This document shows, one piece after another, positions 23,473 through 32,909 of a stretch of 64,000 nucleotides of DNA. This stretch comes from Bacillota bacterium (lineage in GTDB: Bacteria; Bacillota; Limnochordia; Limnochordales; Limnochordaceae): the NCBI GenBank assembly GCA_017577405.1, contig PIUA01000027.1, positions 19,347-83,346 on the forward strand, read 5' to 3'. The translations under genes and the position numbers were made by a program. How positions within the stretch are numbered: the stretch's first letter is position 1; each line of letters begins with the position of its first letter. Below the pieces are notes generated by a model that saw only the letters and a program-made list of their open reading frames with translations, had not been told where the DNA came from and did no database searches.

Positions 23473-26400
23473 GCCTCCCGCCTGCTCCAGCGCCCACGGG
23501 ATCGGTCAGGTCCACCCGTAGGTAGAGGGTGGGGCTGCCGGCGGGCTCGATGGAGGAGGCCACGCCCACCCCCAGGGTCAGGGGGGTGGCGTACCCCAGG
23601 TACGTGGTCAGGGTGAGCTCGGCGCCCGCTCCCCAACGCCTTTGGAGGGCAGCCTCGGTGTCGCTCCAGACGGCTCCTCCCTCCAGGTAGAGCCGCCCGC
23701 CCAGGTCGTCGAAGAAGAGGGGCCAGGTGCCCACCCCCCGGCTGAACCGGTACAGCTGGCTCTCCAGGCCGAGGGTGACCCGGAGGGCGTGGCGCCCTGT
23801 CAGGGTGGGCCCGTGGGCCTGGAGGGTCCAGAGGCTTCGATCCACGGCCCGGGAGGCCGTAGGATCCCCGACGGCCAGGGCCTCCTCCAGGCTGGCCGTT
23901 CCCACCACCCCGTCCAGCACCAGCCGCTGCCGGCCCAGGTTCCAGCTGAAAGCGGCCTGTTCCCGCCAGGTGGCGACCACGCCCTGCCGGCTCCCATCGG
24001 CGCCTTCCCGGAAGCCCGTGAGGGAGAGGCCGCTGGCCAGGGTGAAGGAGCGTCCATCCACCGGCCAAGCCTGTTCCCGGCCCACCCCCAGGGTGACCGC
24101 CTGGCCGGGCCCGGCCAGGCCCGATCCATCCCCGACGGGCTCATCGTCCCAGAGCTTGGCGGTGGCTGCCACCGAGGTGGCCGCCAGCACCCCCGGCCAG
24201 GTGTAGGCCAGGCCCAGCTGAAGCTCCCGCTCCAGCCGGCCGGCCTTCTTCCCGTCTTCCAAGAGGGTCTCTTGCCGGACCCCCAGGGCCCAGGTGGCCT
24301 GAGGGTGGCCGAAGAGGGGCCCCTGGTACTCGAAGGCGACCCAGGGGCGCCCGCTGACCAGGCCCAAGCCGCCGGTCAGGGCGTAGACCCGCTCCCGGTA
24401 GGCATCGTAGCCCAGGGTGAGGGCGCCCACCACCGGGCCTGCCTCATCCTCGAGGATCAAGGGCAAGGCGAACCGGGGCCGCAGAGAGTCCCAGGGGCGG
24501 TAGGGGCGGACGGCGCTGTGCGACCCAACCCCCTGCCCGGGACTTGGGGACCCACCCTGGGGCTTGGGGGCCACCGGGGCTGCCGGGTCCGGCTCGTCAG
24601 GGTCCAGGAGTGGGGCAGCGACGCCGGGCACCTCCGCCGGATCCCGGGCCGTGACCGGCGGGTCCACCCGCGTCCAGAGGGCCGGCGAGAAGGGCAGGAG
24701 GCTGAGGCGGTAGCCCCTGGCCGTGTACTCCATGGCCACCAGCCGGGGCCCCTCGTCGGTCTGGATCACGGTGGGGTCGAAGAGACCTGTAAGGGTGCGG
24801 GCGACCTGGACGATCTGGCCGGACGCCAGCTCGTAGGCGTAGAGGGTGGGGATCCCCGTCTGGTCCGAGTCGAAGAGGATCCAGCGCCCGTCGGGGGTGA
24901 ACTGGGCGTTCTGGTGGACCACCCCGGGGCCGCCCCGGGCCCGGCTCCCCACCACCAGGGGCTCCAGGCGGCCCGTGGCCCGGTCCAGGCGGAGGAGGTC
25001 CATGCCCCCGCCGGGCTCGTGGCTGGCCACCAGGATGCCGTCACCTCCGGGGAACCAGCCGAAAGCCAGCACCTGGCGCTCCCCGCGGGCCGGGAGGAGC
25101 TCCCGGAGCCGGGAACTGTCGGGCTCCACCGGCCAGGGGCCGGCCAAGTCCACCTCCAGGAGCCGGGTGGTGGGCCCCTCCCGGCTGGAGAAGACCAACC
25201 GCCGGCCGTCAGGGGAGGGGGCGGGGCCGAAGGCCCGCAGGCCCCGGGTGAGCCGCTCCTCCCGGCCGGTGGCCAGATGGTAGGCGTAGAGGTCGGTGAA
25301 GGTTCGGCCGCCATCCGCCTCCACCTTGGCGTAGTAGAGGCTCTGCCCGTCGGGCGACCAGGCGATGGGGCCCATGAGGAGCCCCGCCACCAGCTGCCGA
25401 TCCCGCACGGTCTCCCCGTCCCACGCCATCAGCCGGAGGGCCGGCGCCACAGGCCCGTGGACGGTGACGTAGGCCAGGCGCCGGCCGTCGGGGGAGGCGA
25501 CGGGCGACTCGGGCACATACCCCTGCCCCCCGAGGGGCTGGGTGGGGGTGAGGCCTTCAGCCCGGAGCCGTTCGATCTCCGGCTCGTACACCCGCCGCAG
25601 GTGAGCCTGCCACTCTTGGTAGAAGGCCTCCGGAGTGGTTCCGAGGGCCTCCTGGAAGGCCTGGTCCAAGGACGTGGTCCGGGCGAAAGCCCGGTTGAAG
25701 GCCTCCAAGGCCTCCTCGCCGGAGCGGCTCGCCATGAACGCCCACAAACTGTAGCCGTACAGGTAGACGATCCCGCCCGGCTTCCACCGCTCCAAGGGGT
25801 AATGGCCCAAGATCTGGTCCAGCCGGAGGAGATCGTCCTCCAAGACCATGGCCCGCAGGAACATGTGGTAGTAGGGATCGTGGCCCCGGCCGCCCAGATC
25901 GGCCACCGTCTCCTGGTAGGTGGCGAACCCCTCGATGAAGGCGAAGCTCTGCAGCATCATGGGGTTGGTGAGGATGGGGACCCGCCCGAAGAGGAGGGCC
26001 ATCACCCGCCCTGGGCCGTCGTTCATGTCCAGGTGGAGCACGTGGGCGTACTCGTGGAGGATGACCAGGCGGAGCCACTCGCGCATGCGGGGGCTGATCC
26101 CCGACCCATAGGGGCTGAAGAACGTGGGCGACGCAGGGAAGAGGGTGATCTTGGGGTAGAGGAGGGGGTCGGCCGTGCCGTTGGCCAGGTCGGTGGTGTC
26201 GGCCAGGACCAGGTGGGTCTTCTCCGACGGCACGTGGCCGACCCGGGGCGCCAGCTCCCGGTGGACCTCCTCGGCGATGCGGGCCACCTCGTGGGCCAGC
26301 GCCTCATACCCGCCATCAAAGTGGACGAGGAAGTGCTCCGTCTCCAGGGTGAAGCGGCGGGCGGCGCCGGCCCCCCCTGGTGCCAGGACAGCGGTGAGCA

Positions 26401-26506
26401 CGATCGCCAAGAGGAGTGCCACCGCCCGAGGCGCCCGGGCGGCGAAAGCTTCGCGACGGCCAGACTCGACAGGTTGGGGCGGGATGGACGGGAGCAACGG
26501 GCCCAC
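23420..26506 (-). CDS. Giant envelope protein: peptidase-MA-like domain, beta-propeller, C-terminal beta-barrel
   Basis: 1028 residues. I chose the GTG at 26506 with AGAGGAGG seven bases upstream; the frame reaches to 26665 without protein-like sequence. Residues 1-47 are a signal peptide with a long basic N-region. Residues 50-320 resemble the gluzincin peptidase-MA fold: [18 protein letters not shown], then [13 protein letters not shown] with the HExxH zinc site at 151-155. Residues 330-620 are a TolB-like PD40 propeller with repeated [23 protein letters not shown] and [12 protein letters not shown]. Residues 690-1020 are Gly-rich amphipathic strands resembling a surface-antigen barrel. So it probably is anchored in an outer membrane. 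It converges with the hisFIE gene, overlapping it by 53 bases. Confidence 0.75.
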   Translation of the reverse strand: MGPLLPSIPPQPVESGRREAFAARAPRAVALLLAIVLTAVLAPGGAGAARRFTLETEHFLVHFDGGYEALAHEVARIAEEVHRELAPRVGHVPSEKTHLVLADTTDLANGTADPLLYPKITLFPASPTFFSPYGSGISPRMREWLRLVILHEYAHVLHLDMNDGPGRVMALLFGRVPILTNPMMLQSFAFIEGFATYQETVADLGGRGHDPYYHMFLRAMVLEDDLLRLDQILGHYPLERWKPGGIVYLYGYSLWAFMASRSGEEALEAFNRAFARTTSLDQAFQEALGTTPEAFYQEWQAHLRRVYEPEIERLRAEGLTPTQPLGGQGYVPESPVASPDGRRLAYVTVHGPVAPALRLMAWDGETVRDRQLVAGLLMGPIAWSPDGQSLYYAKVEADGGRTFTDLYAYHLATGREERLTRGLRAFGPAPSPDGRRLVFSSREGPTTRLLEVDLAGPWPVEPDSSRLRELLPARGERQVLAFGWFPGGDGILVASHEPGGGMDLLRLDRATGRLEPLVVGSRARGGPGVVHQNAQFTPDGRWILFDSDQTGIPTLYAYELASGQIVQVARTLTGLFDPTVIQTDEGPRLVAMEYTARGYRLSLLPFSPALWTRVDPPVTARDPAEVPGVAAPLLDPDEPDPAAPVAPKPQGGSPSPGQGVGSHSAVRPYRPWDSLRPRFALPLILEDEAGPVVGALTLGYDAYRERVYALTGGLGLVSGRPWVAFEYQGPLFGHPQATWALGVRQETLLEDGKKAGRLERELQLGLAYTWPGVLAATSVAATAKLWDDEPVGDGSGLAGPGQAVTLGVGREQAWPVDGRSFTLASGLSLTGFREGADGSRQGVVATWREQAAFSWNLGRQRLVLDGVVGTASLEEALAVGDPTASRAVDRSLWTLQAHGPTLTGRHALRVTLGLESQLYRFSRGVGTWPLFFDDLGGRLYLEGGAVWSDTEAALQRRWGAGAELTLTTYLGYATPLTLGVGVASSIEPAGSPTLYLRVDLTDPVGAGAGGRLSGAGAAAVAGLGRGGG

Positions 26507-26648
26507 GGGGGATCCTCCTCTGCCGTTTTGTGCCTCTCTTTCCCCATGGCGGAGGGTTCCCCTTTTTCCTCCTGCCCCCACGGGCGAGGCGCTGGAAACC
26601 CGCAGAACGGCGGCTTCTGGCCGCCCCGGAGGCGCCAGGACGGGGAAA

Positions 26649-26677
26649 GGCCGGCGACGGATCACCCGTCGCCGGCC
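26649..26677 (-). terminator. Terminator of the glycerate kinase-permease operon
   Basis: Perfect 12-bp stem GGCCGGCGACGG / CCGTCGCCGGCC with a 5-base loop, 42 bases past the permease stop. On the minus strand it runs into TTTCCCC. Confidence 0.75.
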
Positions 26678-26719
26678 TGAAGCTGGGCCCCTGGCAAGAG
26701 GCCTGGCCTCGCCTGCCCC

Positions 26720-28060
26720 TCAGACCAGGAAGAGGCTGAGAATCCAGACGGAGAGGATCCCCACCACGCCGGCGATGCCGCTGGCCACCGTCTGGAGCCG
26801 GTAGGCTTGCGCCACGTTCATCCCCGAGAACTGGGAGACAACCCAGAAGTAGGAGTCGTTGGCGTGGGAGACGGTCATGGAGCCGGCGCCGATGGCGAGC
26901 ACCGCCAGGACGGGCCCCAGCCCTCCGCCCAGCCCCAGAGCGGGGAGAAGCGGCGAGACGATGGCCGAGGTGGTGATGATGGCCACCGTCGACGAGCCCT
27001 GGGCCGTCTTCAGGGCGGCGGCGATGAGGAAGGGGAGGAAGATGCCCAGGTTGAAGGCAGCCAGGCTCGTTCCCAGGTAATCGGCGATGGGCGTTGTCTG
27101 GAGGACCTTCCCCAAGGCGCCACCCGCGCCGGTGATCAGGATGATGTTCCCCGCACTCCTCAAGCCCGTCTCCACCCAGTCCCGGATGACCGTCTCATCC
27201 CACCGGGCCGTGGCCCAGAAGGCCAGGAAGACGCCGAGCAGCAGGGCCGTCACCGGATTGCCCAGGAAGCTGAAGAAGTCGGCGACGAAGCCCGTCCCCA
27301 AAGGCCGGGTGGGGTAGTCGGCGACGGACTTGAGGGCGATGAGGATGACGGGGACCAGGATGGGGGCGAAGGAGGCCGCGACAGAGGGCCGCCGCTCCGG
27401 CGCCTCCGACCCCTCGCCGGCCGTCGCCGCGGGGGGATCGATCTGGATCCGCCGCCCCATCACGGTGGCGTACCAGTAGGTCGCCGCCACCACCGGAATG
27501 GAGACCACCAGGCCCAGGAGGATGACCAGGCCCAGGTCGGCGCCCAGGGTGCCCGCGGCCGCGATGGGGCCCGGCGTGGGCGGGACGAAGACGTGGGTGG
27601 CGTAGAGCCCCATGCTGAGGGCCACCGCGTAGAGGGCCATGGACTTGCCCGACCGGGCGGCGAGGGACCGGTTCAGGGGCGAGAGAATGACGAAGCCCGA
27701 GTCGCAGAAGACGGGGATGGAGACCACCGCGCCGGTGACCGCCATGGCCAGCGCGGAGCGGGCCTCACCCAGCACCTTGAGCACCGCGTCGGCCATCACC
27801 CGGGCGCCGCCGTTCCGCTCCAGGATGAAGCCGATGATGGTCCCCGCGGCGATGACGATGCCGATGCTGCTCAAGGTGCCGCCGAAGCCGGACGTGATGG
27901 CTCCGATCACATCGTTGGCCGGCAACCCGGCCACCAACCCGACGCCGTAGGCGGCCAGCAAGAGGACGAGGAACGCATGAAGCCGAAGCTTGGCGGTCCC
28001 CCAGATGATGAAGACGATGGCCGCCAGGAGGATGACCAGTAACCAACCGCCTTGAACCAC
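26720..28060 (-). CDS. GntP-family gluconate/glycerate permease
   Basis: 446 residues from GTG 28060 with GGGAGGTG six bases upstream; a GTG at 28069 sits too close to the ribosome-binding site. About 12 membrane spans. GntP hallmarks: AYGVGLVAGLP, GFGGTLSSIGIVIAAGTIIG, VSIPVFCDSGFVILSPLNRSLA, HVFVPPTPGPIAAAGTLGAD and KTAQGSSTVAIITTSAIVSP. It imports gluconate, glycerate or similar hydroxy acids with protons. The kinase gene 26 bases upstream in the same operon points to glycerate as the substrate; that is inferred from context. Confidence 0.93.
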   Translation of the reverse strand: MVQGGWLLVILLAAIVFIIWGTAKLRLHAFLVLLLAAYGVGLVAGLPANDVIGAITSGFGGTLSSIGIVIAAGTIIGFILERNGGARVMADAVLKVLGEARSALAMAVTGAVVSIPVFCDSGFVILSPLNRSLAARSGKSMALYAVALSMGLYATHVFVPPTPGPIAAAGTLGADLGLVILLGLVVSIPVVAATYWYATVMGRRIQIDPPAATAGEGSEAPERRPSVAASFAPILVPVILIALKSVADYPTRPLGTGFVADFFSFLGNPVTALLLGVFLAFWATARWDETVIRDWVETGLRSAGNIILITGAGGALGKVLQTTPIADYLGTSLAAFNLGIFLPFLIAAALKTAQGSSTVAIITTSAIVSPLLPALGLGGGLGPVLAVLAIGAGSMTVSHANDSYFWVVSQFSGMNVAQAYRLQTVASGIAGVVGILSVWILSLFLV

Positions 28061-28086
28061 AGGCCGCACCTCCCTTGGTGGGTAGG

Positions 28087-29262
28087 TTATCCTTGAGCCT
28101 TCAAAGCCAGCCCGATGCCAACGAGCCGGGCCAAGCGCTCACCAGTCCGTTCCAGACGCTTCCGGGTCTCGTCGGGATTCATCGCCTCGTCCAGGGTGCA
28201 GGGGCTCTCCACCACGGGAATGATGGCCGCCAAGCCCGCGGCCCGGAGGGCGTCCAGCTCCTCCGGGGTGAGGCTGCCCACACACCCGGCCACGGCCACC
28301 ACGGGGACGCCGAAGGCGGCCGCCCGCCGGGCCACCCCGAAGGGGACCTTGCCGTGGAGGGTCTGGCGGTCGATCCGGCCCTCGCCCGTGATGACCAGGG
28401 AGGCCCAGGCGAAGTGCCGGTCGGCCTGGAGGGTCTCGAGAGCCAGCTCGATGCCCCGCTGCAGGCGGGCCCCGGCGAAGGCCATGAGGCCGAAGCCCAA
28501 GCCACCGGCCGCGCCCGCCCCGGGCAGCTCCCGGAAGGAGCGGCCGATCACCCCTTCCACCACGTCGGCGAAGTGGGCCAAGGCCGCGTCCAGCTCCTGG
28601 ACCATCTCGGGGGTGGCCCCCTTCTGGGGGCCGTAGACCGCCGCGGCGCCCCGCTCGCCTGTGAGGGGGTTGTCCACATCGCAGGCGACCACCACCTCGG
28701 TCTGGGCCAGGCGGGGGTCGAGGCCGCTCAGGTCGACCCGGGCCAGACGGGCCAGCGCCGCCCCGCCGGGGGGCAGCTCGGCCCCCGCCTCATCCAGAAA
28801 GCGGACCCCCAGGGCTTGGGCCATGCCCGCTCCTCCGTCGTTGGTGGCGCTCCCGCCGATGCCCACCAGCAAGCGCCGGGCTCCCTGATCCAGGGCATCC
28901 CGGATCAGCTCGCCCGTCCCCCGGGTGGTGGTCACCCGGGGATCCCGCCGGTCCGGCGGCACCAGGGTGAGCCCCGAGGCGGCCGCCATCTCGATGACGG
29001 CCACTTCCTCACCGTCCTGCTGGAAGAGGCCGTACTGGGCCTCCACCGGCTCGCCCAGGGGGCCCGTCACCTGGCGGGTCACCAAGCGGCCGCCGGTGGC
29101 CCGCACCAGAGTCTCCACCCAGCCCTCGCCCCCGTCGGCGACGGGCAGGAGCTCCACCTGGGCCGCGGGCCAGGCCCGGCGGACCCCCCGGGCCAAGGCT
29201 TCCGCCACCTCCACCGCACTTAGGCTGCCTTTGAACGAATCGGGCGCGATGACGACTCGCAT
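28087..29262 (-). CDS. garK: Glycerate 2-kinase (GarK/GlxK family)
   Basis: 391 residues from ATG 29262. It phosphorylates D-glycerate to 2-phosphoglycerate. The family start MRVVIAPDSFKGSLSAVEVA, LLPVADGGEGWVE, TTTRGTGELIRDALD, VGIGGSATNDGGAGMAQALG and ACDVDNPLTGERGAAAVYGPQKGA are all present, as is VITGEGRIDRQTLHGK. It is co-transcribed with the GntP permease: a compact glycerate uptake and activation module feeding lower glycolysis. The upstream 200 bases are less GC-rich than the rest of the window and probably hold its promoter, but I cannot fix the boxes. Confidence 0.94.
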   Translation of the reverse strand: MRVVIAPDSFKGSLSAVEVAEALARGVRRAWPAAQVELLPVADGGEGWVETLVRATGGRLVTRQVTGPLGEPVEAQYGLFQQDGEEVAVIEMAAASGLTLVPPDRRDPRVTTTRGTGELIRDALDQGARRLLVGIGGSATNDGGAGMAQALGVRFLDEAGAELPPGGAALARLARVDLSGLDPRLAQTEVVVACDVDNPLTGERGAAAVYGPQKGATPEMVQELDAALAHFADVVEGVIGRSFRELPGAGAAGGLGFGLMAFAGARLQRGIELALETLQADRHFAWASLVITGEGRIDRQTLHGKVPFGVARRAAAFGVPVVAVAGCVGSLTPEELDALRAAGLAAIIPVVESPCTLDEAMNPDETRKRLERTGERLARLVGIGLALKAQG

Positions 29263-29466
29263 GCCCCTACCCCCAGTCTCATCCAGTGCCGATAACACTT
29301 TCGAACTTCGTCGCCCGATGACCTTCCTATTAGAATTGCGGCAGGGACTCGGAAGTATGCGTACGAATGGGAACTCTAAAGCGGCCGTGATCGGACGGAA
29401 GGCTCTTGGCATTCGCAACAGTCTCAGAAGCGGCACGCGAGGGTGGCTGGTGGGGAGGCAGCGCGG

Positions 29467-30651
29467 GTGAGGTGGCTCCTGGTCAAGCATGCCCGGCCAG
29501 GGATGGTCCTGGCCCGGCCCGTCTCCGCCGAGGGGCGGACGCTTTTGGCGCCGGGGGTGGTCCTCACCGCCCGGGTCTTGCACCGGCTGGAGGAGTTGGG
29601 GATCAGCACCCTCTACGTCCGGGAGCCGGGCGACGTGGACCCCAAGGTGGTGGCGGAGGCCACCGAGGTGGTTTCGGAGCGGACCCGCGGGCAGGCGTAC
29701 CAGGCGGTCCAGCAGTACATGACCCGGCTCAAGGCGGGCCTGGTCAACCCGGTCCAGGAGGGCCGGCGCCTCAGCCTGGTGGTCAGGCAGATTGTGGATG
29801 AGGTCCTGGCCAACAGGGATGTGATCCTCCAACTGGCCGACATCCGGGCGGTGGAGGGGTACCTCTTCAGCCACTCGGTGGGGGTGGCGGTGACCGCCTC
29901 CTTCATGGGTATCCATCTGGGGCTGGATCACCGGTCGCTGGTGGGCCTCTGCTTGGGGGCCCTCCTCCACGATGTGGGGAAGGTGCGGATCGCCGACGCC
30001 TTGTGGAACAAGCCCACCCAGCTCAGCCCGGGGGAGTTCCAAGAGATTCAGCGCCACACAGTGTACGGTTTTGACATCCTGCGCCGCAACCCCGCCTTCG
30101 ACCGGCGGGCGGCCCATGTGGCCTACCAGCACCATGAGCGGTGGGACGGAAGCGGCTACCCCCGGGGTCTGACCGGGGAGAAGATTCACCTGTGGGCCCG
30201 GGTGGTGGCGGTGGTGGACGTCTTCGACGCGCTCACCACCGACCGGGTCTACCGGCCAGCCCGGCCTGTCCACCAGGTGTTGGGCTACATCGAGGCGGAG
30301 GCGGGCCGCAGCTTCGATCCCACAGTGGTCCGCACCTTCCTGGCCCGGGTGGCCCCCTACCCGGTGGGCAGCCGGGTCCGCCTCAATACCGGCCAGGTGG
30401 GCCGGGTGGTCCGGCTGAACGACGGGGTCCCCGCCCGTCCGGTGGTCCAGCTGGCGACCGGGGAGGAGGTAAACCTGAAGACCGACCTGGCCCGACGGAT
30501 CGTGGGCCTGGCCGAGGAGGAGCCGCCCGGAGGCAGGCTCCTGCCGGGGTCGCGGGACGAGGCCCGGCCCTTCGGCCCGGCCGATCGGTCTGGACCCTCG
30601 GCAGAACCGCGCTCCCTGGGGTCCTCGCCGGAGGGGCCCCGGGACGCGTGA
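29467..30651 (+). CDS. HD-GYP domain protein, probable cyclic-di-GMP phosphodiesterase
   Basis: 394 residues from GTG 29467 with GGGGAGG eight bases upstream. An N-terminal segment of about 60 residues (HARPGMVLARPVSAEGRTLL, RVLHRLEELGISTLYV) is the usual PAS-free leader of such proteins. The HD-GYP domain follows: FSHSVGVAVTASF, LLHDVGKVRIADALW, RHTVYGFDILRR, HHERWDGSGYPRGLTG and DVFDALTTDRVYR; HD, GYP and metal ligands are all present. A C-terminal domain (VGSRVRLNTGQVGRVVRLND) resembles a small beta domain, followed by a disordered tail. No receiver domain is attached. The GGDEF protein at 43.7 kb could be its counterpart. Confidence 0.93.
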   Translation: MRWLLVKHARPGMVLARPVSAEGRTLLAPGVVLTARVLHRLEELGISTLYVREPGDVDPKVVAEATEVVSERTRGQAYQAVQQYMTRLKAGLVNPVQEGRRLSLVVRQIVDEVLANRDVILQLADIRAVEGYLFSHSVGVAVTASFMGIHLGLDHRSLVGLCLGALLHDVGKVRIADALWNKPTQLSPGEFQEIQRHTVYGFDILRRNPAFDRRAAHVAYQHHERWDGSGYPRGLTGEKIHLWARVVAVVDVFDALTTDRVYRPARPVHQVLGYIEAEAGRSFDPTVVRTFLARVAPYPVGSRVRLNTGQVGRVVRLNDGVPARPVVQLATGEEVNLKTDLARRIVGLAEEEPPGGRLLPGSRDEARPFGPADRSGPSAEPRSLGSSPEGPRDA

Positions 30652-30676
30652 CATCCCGCTGGGGGCCGTCTATAAT
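30648..30676 (+). promoter_or_regulatory. Sigma-A promoter of pcrA
   Basis: GTGACA (one mismatch to TTGACA), 17-base spacer, perfect TATAAT at 30671-30676. The -35 box contains the stop codon of the preceding gene. The pcrA start codon follows 36 bases after the -10 box. Confidence 0.75.
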
Positions 30677-30711
30677 GGAACCCGTGCCGGGACTTGCCAG
30701 GAGGCGTGACG

Positions 30712-32907
30712 GTGACCGATTGGCTCGAAGGGTTGAACCCGCGGCAGCGGGAGGCGGTGGAGCATCGCGATGGCCCCCTCTTGGTCATCGCCGGGGCCGG
30801 GTCGGGGAAGACCCGGGTCCTCACCTACCGGATTGCCTACTTGATTGAGGCCAGGGGCGTGCCGGCCCATGCCATTCTGGCCGTGACCTTCACCAACAAG
30901 GCGGCCGCCGAGATGCGCCAGCGGATCGAGCGGCTCATCGGACCCAAGGCCGAGCAGGCATGGATTGGCACCTTCCACGCCACCTGCGTCCGGATGCTCC
31001 GCCAGTCCGGGCCGAGCATCGGGCTGCGGCCCGATTTCTCCATCTTCGATGGCTCCGACCAGTTGAGTTTGGTCCGCCGGGTGATGAAGGAGCTGAACAT
31101 CGACCCCAAGCGGTACGAACCCCGCTCCATCCTGGCCGCCATCAGCACGGCCAAGAACGAGCTCATCTCGCCCGAGGCCTATGCCGACCGGGCGGTGGAC
31201 GCCTGGGAGCGGACCGTGGCCCGGGTCTACCGGCTCTACCAGGAGGGCCTGGCCGAGGCCAACGCCCTGGACTTCGACGACCTCTTGATCCAGGCCAACC
31301 GCATGCTGGCCGAAGCGCCCGAGGTCCTCAAGAAGTACCAGAACCGCTTCCAGCACATCTTGGTGGATGAGTACCAGGATACCAACCACGCTCAGTACCT
31401 CTTGATCAACCGGCTGGCCGCCGCCCACCGGAACCTGTGCGTGGTGGGCGACGCGGACCAGTCCATCTACGGCTGGCGGGGGGCGGACATCCGGAACATC
31501 CTTGACTTCGAGCGGGATTATCCCGATGCCCATGTGGTCCTGATGGAGCAGAACTACCGCTCCACAGGCCACATCCTGGAGGCGGCCAACCACGTCATCG
31601 CCAACAACCCGGGCCGGCCGCCCAAGCGGCTCTGGACGGACGGGCCCAAGGGGGATCCCGTCTACGTCTACCAGGCGGTGGACGAACGGCAGGAGGCGGC
31701 CTTCGTCGCCAACGTCATCGAGCTCCTCCACCGGCAGGGGCGGAGCTACGGCGACTTCACCCTTCTCTACCGGACCCACGCCCAGTCCCGGGCCTTCGAG
31801 GAGGAGTTCGTCCGGCGGGGGCTGCCCTACCAGATCGTCGCGGGCTTGCGCTTTTACGACCGGAAAGAGATCAAAGACCTGTTGGCCTACCTGCGGGTGC
31901 TGGCCAACCCCCGGGACCGGGTGAGCCTGGAGCGGATCCTCAACGTGCCCCGGCGGGGGATCGGCCCGGCCACCCTGGCCAAGGTGGAGGCCTACGCGCG
32001 CCAGCAGCTCGACGAGACGGGCCGACCTCTCAGCCTCTACGCCGCGATGGGACACGCCGGGCGGGTGGAAGGTCTTTCGGTCCAGTACCGCCGCCGGCTG
32101 GCCGAGTTCTACGCCCTGATGGAGGGGCTCCGGGAGAAGGCGGCGCAGCTGACGGTGACCGAGCTGGTGGAGCGAGTCCTCCACGAGTCGGGGTACCTGG
32201 CCGAGCTCCAGGCGGAGCCGGGCCCCGACGGGGAGAGCCGCCTCCAAAACGTCCAGGAGTTCCTCACCGTCACCCAACAATTCGACGACCAGACGGGCGG
32301 CCAGCCCGGCCAGTTGGCCGCCTTCCTGGAGCAGGTGGCCCTCGTCTCCGACGCAGACGCCTACGACGAGGAGACGGGCAAGATCACCATGATGACCCTC
32401 CATGCCGCCAAAGGGCTGGAGTTCCCCGTGGTCTTCCTGGTGGGGATGGAGGAGGGGGTCTTTCCCCACAGCCGGGCCGTCTGGGAGCCGGGCGAGATTG
32501 AGGAGGAGCGGCGGCTGGCCTACGTGGGCATGACCCGGGCGGAAGAGCTCCTTTTCCTCACCTGCGCCCGGCAGCGGACCCTCTACGGTTCCACCAACCT
32601 CAACGCCATGAGCCGCTTCATTGAAGAGATCCCCGAGCACCTGCGAAAAGACCTCACCTTTGTGGGGGTCCGGGGCCTGCTGGACGAGGGGGCGGGGGAC
32701 GCCTCCGAGACGGCGGAGGCTGAGCCGGCCCAAGGTCTGCCGGGGGGCTTCCGGCCGGGGCAGCGGGTGCGCCACAAGCACTTCGGCGTGGGGACGGTGG
32801 TCCGGGTGGAGCCCTCGGGCCGGGACGAGAAGGTGACCGTCGCCTTCCCCGACCAGGGGATCCGGACCTTCATCCGCTCCCTGGCCCCGCTGGAGCCGGC
32901 GGGATAA
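30712..32907 (+). CDS. pcrA: ATP-dependent DNA helicase PcrA/UvrD
   Basis: 731 residues from GTG 30712 with AGGAGG seven bases upstream; alternative starts at 30694 and 30706 have worse spacing. Superfamily 1A 3'-5' helicase in repair and replication. Motifs in order: LNPRQREAVEH (Q motif), AGAGSGKTRVLTYRI (I), TFTNKAAAEMRQR (Ia), LVDEYQDTNHAQY (II), VGDADQSIYGWRGAD (III), EQNYRST (IV), MTLHAAKGLEFPVVFLVG (V) and EERRLAYVGMTRAEE (VI). The C-terminal GQRVRHKHFGVGTVVRVE is the Tudor-like RNA-polymerase-interaction module of Gram-positive PcrA. It converges with the next gene, leaving two bases between stops. Confidence 0.97.
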   Translation: MTDWLEGLNPRQREAVEHRDGPLLVIAGAGSGKTRVLTYRIAYLIEARGVPAHAILAVTFTNKAAAEMRQRIERLIGPKAEQAWIGTFHATCVRMLRQSGPSIGLRPDFSIFDGSDQLSLVRRVMKELNIDPKRYEPRSILAAISTAKNELISPEAYADRAVDAWERTVARVYRLYQEGLAEANALDFDDLLIQANRMLAEAPEVLKKYQNRFQHILVDEYQDTNHAQYLLINRLAAAHRNLCVVGDADQSIYGWRGADIRNILDFERDYPDAHVVLMEQNYRSTGHILEAANHVIANNPGRPPKRLWTDGPKGDPVYVYQAVDERQEAAFVANVIELLHRQGRSYGDFTLLYRTHAQSRAFEEEFVRRGLPYQIVAGLRFYDRKEIKDLLAYLRVLANPRDRVSLERILNVPRRGIGPATLAKVEAYARQQLDETGRPLSLYAAMGHAGRVEGLSVQYRRRLAEFYALMEGLREKAAQLTVTELVERVLHESGYLAELQAEPGPDGESRLQNVQEFLTVTQQFDDQTGGQPGQLAAFLEQVALVSDADAYDEETGKITMMTLHAAKGLEFPVVFLVGMEEGVFPHSRAVWEPGEIEEERRLAYVGMTRAEELLFLTCARQRTLYGSTNLNAMSRFIEEIPEHLRKDLTFVGVRGLLDEGAGDASETAEAEPAQGLPGGFRPGQRVRHKHFGVGTVVRVEPSGRDEKVTVAFPDQGIRTFIRSLAPLEPAG

Positions 32908-32909
32908 GC

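Noticed and set aside
23642..26680. A 1012-codon plus-strand frame opposite the giant envelope gene
   Set aside because: Composition is Gly/Pro/Glu/His without any domain. The minus strand has a signal peptide, HExxH and propeller repeats.
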